Positions 47,501 through 59,500 of a stretch of DNA of 60,000 nt are shown piece after piece (the stretch's first letter is position 1; every line of letters starts with the position of its first letter). The stretch spans positions 7,495,501-7,555,500 of the forward strand of contig NC_064043.1 in the NCBI RefSeq assembly GCF_932526225.1, given 5' to 3'. A program made the translations under genes and the position numbers. Source of the stretch: Nematostella vectensis. Its lineage: Eukaryota > Cnidaria > Anthozoa > Actiniaria > Edwardsiidae. Below the pieces are notes generated by a model. The model was given only the letters and a program-made list of their open reading frames with translations. It was not told where the DNA came from and made no database searches.

Positions 47501-50500
47501 GTAATAGTTTGTGATGCTTAGTTTTTGCCGTTTTTTGCGGTTATCTATTTTCTACTTTATTGTTTGGAATCCTGCGTGCTACCAAAACGACTTTGGTCAT
47601 GGACGAAAGTAATGGTGCATGCTTGGTATTACCGCCATTTTAAGCTCCCGCTTAATGCCGTGACTCAAAGCACCATTTCCATCGGCTTATTCAAACGAGT
47701 AACCTAGATATCAAATTAGTCAATAACGTATCAGACTTTATTCGTAGATTATTATTTTGAAGTTTTCTTGCGATTTAACCGCAGTCTTTTCAATGATAAA
47801 CAATAACAAAGGAGTGGTTGATCGACATTATCTCGGACTTTTTCTCTACCTCCCCCTTCCGCATACACACTCTCTCAGACTACAGTTACACGGGGTCTGT
47901 ATCACCGCTTCATGTAATAACTGCCACTTTCATTTCTGACGTAAATGCCACTATCATTTCAGACCTAAATTTTCACGATAAATACGTTCGTACACCGCAA
48001 TATGTTTCCCCTTTTTCCAGTCTTGCACGTCTCGCTATGTGTGTAACACTGTCGAAGTTTGCACGGTATGCAAATGTTTCATGATAAAAGTATTTCTAAT
48101 GTCCAGAAATCTATCTGTCAGGTATCTTAGTTTGCAACAAAGAAAAGTTGTATCGCTTTACTTTTTTGTAGAGATTCAAATCTAATCCCTATGATCTGAA
48201 TTTCGGTCTTATTTTTGTCTACGTTGTTCTTTATGGTTACGTCACAGAGCTGACATGTAGCTATGGTTGCGTTACAGAGTTGACGGGTAACGAGACGGAC
48301 GAGGAGCGGCTGTTTCGATTCCTGTTCCAGGGTTACAAGGAGCGCCGGCTTGTGACGCCCCTGCGTAACCGTTCAGAGCCAATCACAGTCGTGTTCAGTG
48401 CGCACCTGCTTGGCCTTGCTAAAGTAGTGAGTACTCTCAATATCTAGTCCTTAAAACACATCAATATTCAGTATTATTATGTGGCTGAGATAGTAGTGCG
48501 CTGTGATTGGCTAATTGGTAGTCGTGACATTCCCGTATTGCCCGTCTGAGTACTTTAAATATCTATTCCTTAAAACACTCATGAATATTCAGTATTATTA
48601 TATGGCTGAGATAGTACGCGCGCTGTGATTGGCTAATTGGTAGTCGTGACATTCCCGTATTGCCCGTCTCTGAGTACTCTCGATATCTATTCCTTAAAAC
48701 ACATCAATATTCAGTATTATTATATGGCTACGATAGTACGCGCGCTGTGATTGGCTAATTGGTAGTCGTGACATTCCCGTATTGCCCGTCTCTGGGTAAT
48801 CTCAATATCTATTCCTTGAAACACACTCATCAATAATCAGTAGGCATGTTGATCAATCTGATGTCCTTCTTTGGGGTCAGTACGTAGCTCTTACAAACTG
48901 CAATTTGATTGTGCAAATGAACAATATCCGCACCTCGACACAAAGAACGAGCAGACGAGAAGAATAGAGACAAAAGAACTCCTTTGTAGAACGAAAATAA
49001 TAGGAGACAAAGCAGCTGCGAACTCCTTCTTCGCACCGAACAAATCTAAAGCGTGGTGAGGGAATTGAAATCGTCTCCAGGGAAATATTGGGGTACAATA
49101 AAAGAAAAATAGCAAACTAACGAACATGCAACATTAAATAAAGCTACATTACGTCATGAACGACAATATAAAACCCCCATGACGTCATGAATGACAATAT
49201 AAAACCCCCATGACGTCATGAGTGACAATATAAAACCCCCATGACGTCATGAATGACAATATAAAACCCCCATGACGTCATGAATGACAATATAAGGCCC
49301 CCATGACGTCATGAATGACAATATAAAACCCCCATGACGTCATGAATGACAATATAAAACCCCCATGACGTCATGAATGACAATATAAAACCCCCATGAC
49401 GTCATGAAGGTCATATAATGTTGCATGTTGCTTTCCATTTAAGATTGGACCTCTATCTTACACCAATATTTTAAACAGTTTTGACAAATAAACAATAACG
49501 TACAACAAATCACAAAAGATATATTACTTTATTTCCCTAGTATAACTAAATTACTTATACTTACTTTGTATCCAGGTTCTGAGCTTTTGAGAAATCAACC
49601 CCAAAAGAGAAATAGTATTTTGAAGGGTCTTTAATAGCAAGACCTAACTGCCATTAGCGAAACAACGTTGAATGCCCATTTTGTCGAGTTTCTGGTAGCA
49701 CCAGGAACGCTTACCTCTAAGGTTTTCTTCTCTTTCTCCTGAGTTTTAGGGTCCCGGAACTTTCGTTTAGAAGGCATGCTTACCCAAACGCTTGACTACT
49801 ACGTTGATGATTTCAGTTTTATGTAAAAATGCCGTGTTGTTTGTCCTTGATCTAATAAAGCTGGTCGTGTTCATTGTTTTTGCCAAGATCATCAAACGCA
49901 AATGTGATGTTTCTTTTAATCGTTTATTGTCCGAAATTCCAATGGTCCATAGTTTTTCCAATAATTCAAAAGCTATTGTTTTTGATGAGAAGCCCCGTGC
50001 TACAATGCCAGCATTACTGGAGAGAATTGCTTGACCCCATGTATAAGAAAAGCCCCTCAAACATGAATTCAGCTTTATCATCTGGGTATTATCTTGTTAT
50101 TTAGGTTGGTTTTAAATACTTTTCTTTTTCAGGTTTTTTTTTTCTTATCACCAAATCGAGCCCTCTGACACTTTAGGGCAATAGGCGTGATTTTTTTCTT
50201 TATAAGACATTGTCTAAATGCACCTTTCAAAAACCTATGCTAGCGAATAAAAAATGTAAAACATATTACAAGATCTGAGAAGAAAATCCTTGCTATTGTA
50301 TTTTCTTTAAATCACCCCTAGCTTTTCAAGTCTCGAGGGCATACAATAAAAAGCCCTGTCACGTGACACAAATCATGATTCTAGCCTAAGTTACATATCC
50401 ACCCCCGTTCCCCACACCCCCATCTTCCAGATTTGTCTCAGTGACCTTTTTTTACTAATTTTATATAACTCGTCAAATACTCCTCATATAATAAGCACGT

Positions 50501-53500
50501 CTCACTACAAATAAACGTTCGTTAACCGCGAGGAAGCGGCAGCGCCAACGAGCCGCTAGAGATGAATCACTTTATCACGAATTACTAGCACTAACACTTC
50601 CTGTCGGGGTTGTTATCGCAGAACGAAAAGGAGCAGAGCATTAAGACGCATCTATGGATCAAAGAGGTAAGTAAAATACACAGTTGAGAATTAATGGGTT
50701 CGCTTTCGGCGTTTAGTCCTGAGATAACAAAACCTAAGATCTTAGCATTTTAAGCCAATTCACGGTGGTTTCTGCGGCCTGTGGATGCGACATTTGGTGG
50801 TTTCCCTTGATAAGTACACCTAAAGAACCTAAGTAGACCTAATTCCTAGATAAAAGGTTCACAAAGTCTCCGTTATTGACATTGACATAATTTAAAGGTT
50901 AAATGTGTTGCTACATTAACCTGAACCAACCGAAGGGACGTAAAAAAAAACCACTGGGGACGCAATAAACCCTCTGGCAGTGACCACCCCCAGTGACAGT
51001 GCTTACTAACCGAGGGCCATGTGTTTGAAAACTGTAAATTCGGTTAAATATGCTACCCTCGATAACAAAGATTACAAAGACTAAAGTGAATATCCCGAAT
51101 AAACTAAAGCTGTTCAATATTATTGCTTGAGTAAAGGCTAGTGAAAGCGAGATACATCGTTCTCATCTGTCAGACGAATGATCATCGTTGAGCATCCCTA
51201 GTGTTCAACCTGTATGCCTTAAATGCTACACTGGAAAAATCGTGTCCTATCCAGTGTATGGAAATAGTCTGTAAATACACTGGAAATAGACTGGAAATCC
51301 GATTTACAGACTAAACAGTGTCGTACATTACCTTTTGGGTAATATCGATTTACCTACTTATTATGCAAATATTCAAAATGGCCGCGCGGAGTTTGAAACT
51401 TGAATTTGTTTTGTTAGCGAGACGTCGCATCGCAAAAAGTGACCAAAACAGCAAAATATCCTGCTCTATACCAAGTTTGATATTTGATTGATGAGTTCCT
51501 GTGTTCGAAAGTAAAATATCGTTTGGGAAACCTTTTCAAATTGAGCGCTTTTATTGGAGACTGCCGTAAAATCGAACTCTTTTCGTAATGTTTACGTTTA
51601 GAAAAAGAGAAATATGAGTGTGATGGACCAAATTCTACGGCTTAGAACTTTGACAGGACTAAACTAGGATAAATGAGGATAATGGAATACTAGAACAATC
51701 TCCACCACAAGCCGAAATGAGTGCCCACAAGGTATGGTGAAAGTTGAGGAGAGCGGAGGTTGAATTGTGAGAACGAAAGTGCGAGTCAAGTCCTAACCGT
51801 CTATACTTCAACAGCGAAAAATATTAAGCCAAAAAGCATTTTACCCTTGTCTCTGGGGGTTCGCTTCTTATCATTCTTTGCCAAAATGTCTTGCCCTGCG
51901 ACCACCACAACAACATGGGAGGGGGGGGGCACTCTAGCTGTAAACATGACTGTTGGTTCCGACAGATACGAGCATTTTATGCCCCCAAAAGAATGGAACC
52001 GCGCCACCCCTAAGAATATACCCGCATCTGAATTCTATACCCAAAACTCCACCAAGAATATATAGCCCCCCCCCTTCCCCCCCCCCCCAAAAAGTAACCC
52101 AAACCTGAGTTCTATTCGTAAAACATATTAAAGCTTGAAACTTGCCAGTCCCGTAAAAAAGTTTTAGAAGGAAAATTTGCTTATCAAATTTAATTTATTT
52201 TTATTCCCTTTTATAAAAAAAACTCTATCCTCCTCACCTCCAAGGCCCTAGTCATCAAACCTGGTACAATTTTACTTCCTTGTCTTCACACCCTGTGTGA
52301 GCACACCACATGTGAAATGCCCTCAGTCATCACAACCTCACTCCCCTTACCATGCATTTCTCAACCTTTAATTTTACACCCTATGCCTTTTCCTATTTGT
52401 CCTCACACACCATAAAATAGCCCTCATTGAGTAAGCGCATTACAAAGCCACTCGCACCAGTGCCCCCCTCTAAAATCTAATGCTAGAGGGGCATAATATG
52501 TTAAAATAAGCATTTGCAATTAGAGTTTTTTTTTAAATTAGCCCCCCCCCCCCCTACTCACCCTCACAAATACCCAAACCTGAGTATTATACATAAAATA
52601 TACCAAGCATAGAAACTTACCTCCCAAACAAATACCCAAACCTTAATTCTATAGCCCAAGCATACAAAATCTTGCTATAAGGGAGCTTCAACTCTCAGAT
52701 TTGCTTATTAAATCAAATCAATTTTATTCCATTTTTATAAAAAAAGACAACAATCAAACTCTGTGCAATAGGCACTGAGAAAAAAAATGGGCCTGAAGTA
52801 TCACCAAAATATAAATATTTATTTTCCATACAGTATGATATCTATGACTGCACGATCATACTCCTAGAATCTCCAAGGCCTTGTAATCAAACCTGGTACG
52901 AGGGGTAAAAAGAAGGGCATAATGTGCTAAAATAAGCATTTGCGATAAGGACTTTTTGTCAAATTAGCCCCACCCCCCAACAAAAAATACCCAAACCAGA
53001 GTTCTATACATAAAATATACCAAGCATAGAAACTTACCTATCAAACAAATACCCAAACCTAATTCTATACCCCAAACATATAAACTCTTACTATCACTAT
53101 AGTTTCAGAAGGGGGTTTCAACACTCAGACTTACCTATCAAATCAAATTAATTCCTTTTTTATAAAAAAAAACCTCTTTGCACATATAATAGAGACTGAT
53201 GAGAAAAAAATTGGGCCCAAAGTATTACCGAATATGAATATATATTTGCCATATGATATCTGCTCTAGTGAAGCTTGGAGCCTCTGTTACCCAGGGTATG
53301 ACTACAGCCCCATTCCTATAATCTCCCTCATTGAGTAAGCGCATTACAAAACCACTCAAACTAATGCCCCCCTCTAGAATCTAATAAAAGAGGGGCATAA
53401 TATATTAAAATAAGCATTTGCGATAAGAACGTTTTGATAAATTAGCCCCCCCTGCTCATCCTAAAAAATACCCAAACCTGAGTTCTATACATAAAATATG

Positions 53501-56500
53501 CCAAGCATAGAAACTTACCTCCCAAACAAATACCCAAACCTAAATTCTATAGCCCAAGCATACAAAATCTTGCTATAAGGGAGCTTCAACTCTCTGATTT
53601 TCTTATTTAATCAGATCAATTTTATTCCATTTTTATAAAAAAAAAACTCTGCGCAATAGGCACTGAGAGAAAAAATGGGCCTGAAGTATCACCAAATATA
53701 AATATTTATTTTCCATACAGTATGATATCTATGACTGCACGATCATACTCCTAGAATCTCCAAGGCCTAGTAATCAAACCTGGTACGAGGGGTAAAAAGA
53801 AGGGCGTAATGTGCTAAAATGAGCATTTGCGATAAGGACTTTTTGTCAAATTAGCCCCCCCCCCCCAAAAAAAAAATACCCAAACCTGAGTTCTATACAT
53901 AAAATATACCAAGCATAGAAACTTACCTCCCAAACAAATACTCAAACCTATATACCCCAAACATATAAAATCTTACTATCACTATAGTTTTAAAAGGGAG
54001 CTTCAACACTCAGACTTGCCTATCAAATCAAATTAATTTAATTCCTTTTTTATAAAAAAGACTCTTTGCACATATAATAGAGACTGATGAGAAAAAAAAA
54101 ATGGGCCTGAAATATCACTAAATATGAATATATATTTTCCATATGATATCTGCTCTAGTGAAGCTTGGAGCCTCTAATACCCAGGGTATGACTACACTCC
54201 CATTCTCCTATTATCTCCAAGGCCTAAATCAAACATGGTACAAGTTTACTTGATCTTCACAACCTGTGTCAGCACCCCCAATTAGACATATCCTTAGTCA
54301 CCACCCCTTTGCCCTTACCATGCCTTTTCCTCACCCTAGTTTACACTCTATGCCTTTTTCCATTTGTCTGCACACATGATGAAATACACCCTCAATGGCT
54401 CTAACTTGGTGTTAGAACCTGTGTATTAAGCACGATTTGTGTCACAAAACTTCATTTGTTTGTTAAAAAGAATCATGATGAAAACAGAGCAGAATACAAT
54501 GAAGTCCTTTTGGAATGGTTATGACACCGAGGTATACATACAACCCTCATTGAATAAGCAAATTACATAGCCCCTCAAACAAGTGCCCCCTCTAGAATCC
54601 ATTTATAAAAAGCCATATTGTGAGCATTTGTGGTAAGGACTTTTTTTTACAACGACTAATAGCAAACTAATGCAGCAATGTATTATGACTGCCATCCCTG
54701 AGATTTACTGATCATAGCAAATCTATTTATTCCAGGATCAAATATTAACATTTAAACAATACTTTCATGTAGTGTCTTTTAATTGCATACAATAAACAGT
54801 GACTCGCGGCCATTCTGTATACGATTTAGCTTCATTTTTTTAATGAGACTCGCTGCCATTCTGTATAAGATTCATTTTAGTTTCAATATCCCAGCTTAAA
54901 TTTTTTCTTGGAGTGTCTTCATTCCGAGTGTGAAAGCAAGATCAATACAGGGAAATTTTGTGCATTTGTATGACTTGATGAAACGTACAACTAGATAATT
55001 GGTGATCATTACAGTTCATTACAGTTTATTACAGTACGATTCGGTGAAGTCGTAAAAATAACCCTGCAAATGAGGTCTGTTGCCGATGAGAAACAAAACA
55101 AATAGGATATATCTGACGCACGGAGTCAGTGAAATCCCTGCTTAAACAGATAAGAAGAAATCACTGCTAGCAGAGAGTTAAAAAGCGGCGTTCAACATGA
55201 TTTTCCCGATTCGACGGAACCGCCATTTTGTTTTCCTACTCTGAGTTGAGTCGTGTCCGCGTGAGACTGGGCATAGTAATACTCATCTCTGATTGGTTAA
55301 TCAGATTGTTTATCAAATATAACCAAAAATGGTAATGTTCCGCGCTGCTAAATGCACATTTTGCTGTACCGTATATATCTACAGACTATTCACAGACAAG
55401 CCGCTTCAAGATTTCTATGGGCATTGTCTTGATTCTAGTTTACAGGCTATTTCCAGAGTAATGTTGTCTGTAAAAATGATTTACATAGTCTGTAAATATT
55501 TACAGGGTATGTAAATACTCTGTAAATCGGCATTTACAGACTATTTCCATACACTGGATAGGACACGATTTTTCCAGTGCTATGAGATAAAGATTTGAAT
55601 TAATATCTGAATAAGGTACCTCACTACCTAAGAGCTATAAGGTGGCTCAACCTAGTATTCCCTCCTTCACACCATCCATCTTTGAAAACGCACTGCACGA
55701 AGAAGATTCAGATTCCATTCCAATACGCAATCAATAAAATAAGGATGGAAATATGACGTATAAATTTGACGTATAAATTCTAGGGCAAATTATTAGCCCA
55801 TATCGATATTTTTTCCAAAGTCCTCTCCACCTTAAGCTCTTTGTTAGTGTTTTATTTAATCTATATTTTTTTGCGCAGAATCAGGTGATACAACGATCAG
55901 GGGACTTGGTCCAATGTCTTGAAGGCGGGGAATTGTGGGATCAGTTGACTGGACGAGACAGACATCATACCTTTGTTTGGTCCCGCCCTTAACGACCCCA
56001 CAATCCCTTGCAGATTAAGAAAATATTTCTAGCCTCTAGACTCCCCTCTAGACGTCCCACGATATCATTTATCCGCGAGTGACAACAATTTTGGGTTTGC
56101 TCAACGATTGTGTTCTCGTTTAACCGGGCTTTAGAGTGTATTATGGTTAATGGCTGATCAGTAATGCCCCTCTTTTTCCATCGACAGGAGTGGTACAACC
56201 CATTTTTGATGTGGAACCCCGAGGAGTTCGGCAACATAACCGAGATCATAGTTCCCGCTAACATGATCTGGGTGCCGGATATCATACTTTACAACAAGTA
56301 TGTCCCTTCGCAACGGATCTATCCTAATAATGGGTATATACGCCACACCATAGGTCTTCTCGCGCGCGCGATTGGCTGATTTACTCACGTGACCGACACG
56401 GGGCATGCGCATATGGGTATTTCAGAAATGCGCCTGCGCTTGGACATTTGTGGTGGTTTACATGTCAATAACCTTCAAAGTAACGTCCTGCATTCGGCTT

Positions 56501-59500
56501 GGGCTTGTTTTTGTTTTCTTGAATTTTCGTTTTAAGTTTCTTTTGTTTTATCCTGCTAGCAGATGCCCTTTACTTTGTATTTCGCCGAGCTGGATCGAGC
56601 TGAGCTAGAGAGAGGAGAGACCACTTTTAGCAGGGTACCTTTCCTTTAGTGTGGAATAAATGAAAGCGTGAGGTGGGTCGCGAGAGGCTTGTTCTTAAAA
56701 AGCCTGATCCATTCCTGAAAGGGCTTAAAGGAAAAGGAGAACTTCTTAAAAAGTACGCAATTAGAAATTTGAAACTTTCTAAAAAACCTCGCCCGCCATG
56801 GTCAACCTATTTACACATGAAGAGGCAGGTACAGATGGTGACACTGGCACAAAACAGGTCATGTTAGCGCTGTTTGGTACTTGCCCACAGACACGGGATA
56901 TTTTTGGCAGGTGTTTTATGTAGGTTATTGCGTGATCGCAGGCGGGGCGTGGCAAGAGTTTAGTGCTGCGCGTGGCTGTTGGTGGTTATTATCATCATCA
57001 TTATTATCATCATCATTGTTATCATCATCATCATCATCATTATTATCATCATCATCATTATCATCATCATCATCATCATCATCACCACCATCATCAACAA
57101 CATCATCTTGATCATCAACATCATCATCACCATTAGTATTATTTTTATTGTTATTATTATTTTGGTTGTTATTATCATCATTATCATCATCATCACCAAC
57201 ATCAACATCATCACCACCATCATCATCATCATCATCACCAACATCAACATCACCAACATCAACATCACCAACATCAACATCACCAACATCAACATCACCA
57301 ACATCAACATCACCAACATCAACATCACCAACATCATCATCACCATCATCATCATCATCATCAACATCATCATCACCAACATCATCATCATCATCATCAA
57401 CATCATCATCATCACCACCATCATCATCATCATCATCACCCATATCAAACATATTCCCCACGGATAGTGTCCTTCGTTTGCATTGCCTTATATGGTCATT
57501 GATGCCCATATTTAGAAAAGCTAAAGTTTTCCCGCTCCCTGATCTACAGAAAATATGGTGAAAAATGCTGATTCCTGTCAATTTGAGACTCGCGGCAAGA
57601 ATTTGTCAAAAAACCTGACAGCTTGGTCAAGTTTGTATCTCACTAATCTTGAAAAGCCCTTAGACCCAGGCCTCCCAGAGATTGACCGAGCGGGTTTGAA
57701 GGTCACCCAAATATTGATATGACCATCATCATCATCATCATCACCACCATCATCATCATCACCACCATCACCACCATCACCACCACCATCACCACCACCA
57801 TCACCACCACCATCACCACCACCATCACCACCACCATCACCACCACCATCACCACCACCATCCCCACCACCATCACCACCACCATCACCACCACCATCAC
57901 CACCATCATCACTATCATCATCACTATCATCATCACTATCATCATCACTATCATCACCATCATCACCACCATCACCATCATCACCACCATCACCACCATC
58001 ATCATCATCACCATCACCATCATCATTAGTATTATTATCATTTTTATTATTATTTTATTCTGTGTTATTAATTTGCTTTCAAATATTTTTACTGTGCTTC
58101 GCCAAAAGGTAAGGGCTGGTCAGAACACCTCTTTAAACTCGTGCTACTATTTGCAGTGCTGATGACAAGGACGAGGGGGTCAACTTGTTTAACACCAAAG
58201 TCATCATCGCGTTTAACGGCAACAACACCTGGCGCTCACCCGCCATATACAACACCATGTGTGTCCTGGACGTCAAATACTTCCCGTTCGACGAACAGAC
58301 ATGTGATCTGGTCTTTGCCTCCTGGACTCGTGATATCAGTAAGCTGAACCTGGTCACCACTAGTGATACCGTGCCCAGGAGTCGCAGGGACTCCAAGCTT
58401 TTCCAGGAAAACGAGGAGTGGCGAGTGATGTTCGCGAAGATGAAGAGATATGAGGTGTGTTGTACAAAATTTGTCCCTCTGTTGGACTGTCACCTTAAAA
58501 AAGGATGGCTTCTAACTGTTTCTAATGCCTGGCACGCGCACTGTTATGATCATTTGTTCAAGTCAGAATGGTTCGACATAAAGACGTAAGCCCGACATAA
58601 AGACTTGAACATAACGACCGGCATTCCCCGCGCTCGCCCCAGAGTATGGTTTTATTCATTCATCCATTTTAAAATGTTTTCTCTGTTGCTTTCTGTAGGT
58701 TATCTTTGATTGGTCCGAGATCCCCGTGGCTGACGTCACTATCTCTGTACGACTTCAGCGTCGCACATATTATTATGTCATGAACCTCATTCTCCCTTGC
58801 ACTCTTATCGCTTGTACTATCTTTCTCGAATTCATTCTCCCCGCGGAGTCCGGCGAGCGCGTGGGACTGGGTATCACTATTTTGCTCTCCATGGCGGTCT
58901 TCCAAGAGTTGACTTCTGAGAAGCTTCCTTCTAGCTCTGAGCACTTTCCTTTACTGGGTAAGTAACCCTGATTGGCTCACGCGGGGTACCTGTGTAGTCT
59001 ATTTATTCCTGACTTTTTGCATGCACATTCACTGTACTCCAAGAAAGTGACCATCGTAGCTGGATCATTTTGTCTTGAGAAAGGACTGGAAGGGGGAACC
59101 TCAGTAATTTGTCTTATTTGTTATGGTTAAGACGCTAATCTTTTTCATGTTCGCTTTGTATACCCCCCCCCCCCCCCCACCCTCATTATGACGTGTTGTA
59201 TACATTCTCTCCAGTCTTCCCGAAAAAGTCTGCCCAGATAATCGTTAAACACGAGGTTCCGCTATAAAAGGGAAAGCCGGGCTCAAGAACAATCAGTTAC
59301 TGGACAATTGCTCTGAGCGCTAAATTCAAATTTCATATTCTAAAGCAAATTAAATATCATTTCTAGACTTGTCCACCTAAAACTGTTCTATTTATAGTAA
59401 AATAATGATATATCAAGCTGTGTGCGCTCTAAAATTAATCGCAGCGCAAGAATTATTTATGCAGATTATGGAGACAGCGCAAAATATAAAATTTTGCACC

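Noticed and set aside
49141-49410. CRISPR-like look of the 31-bp array
   Set aside because: There are no unique spacers; the whole unit is repeated, and the context is a eukaryotic intron.
49767-50104. 104-aa - strand frame and two overlapping + frames
   Set aside because: No domain recognised and no splice context; could be an eroded transposon but nothing supports naming one.
56925-57581. Asp-rich - strand frame of 218 aa and overlapping Ile/Ser-rich frames
   Set aside because: Translation of ATC/AAC microsatellite only.
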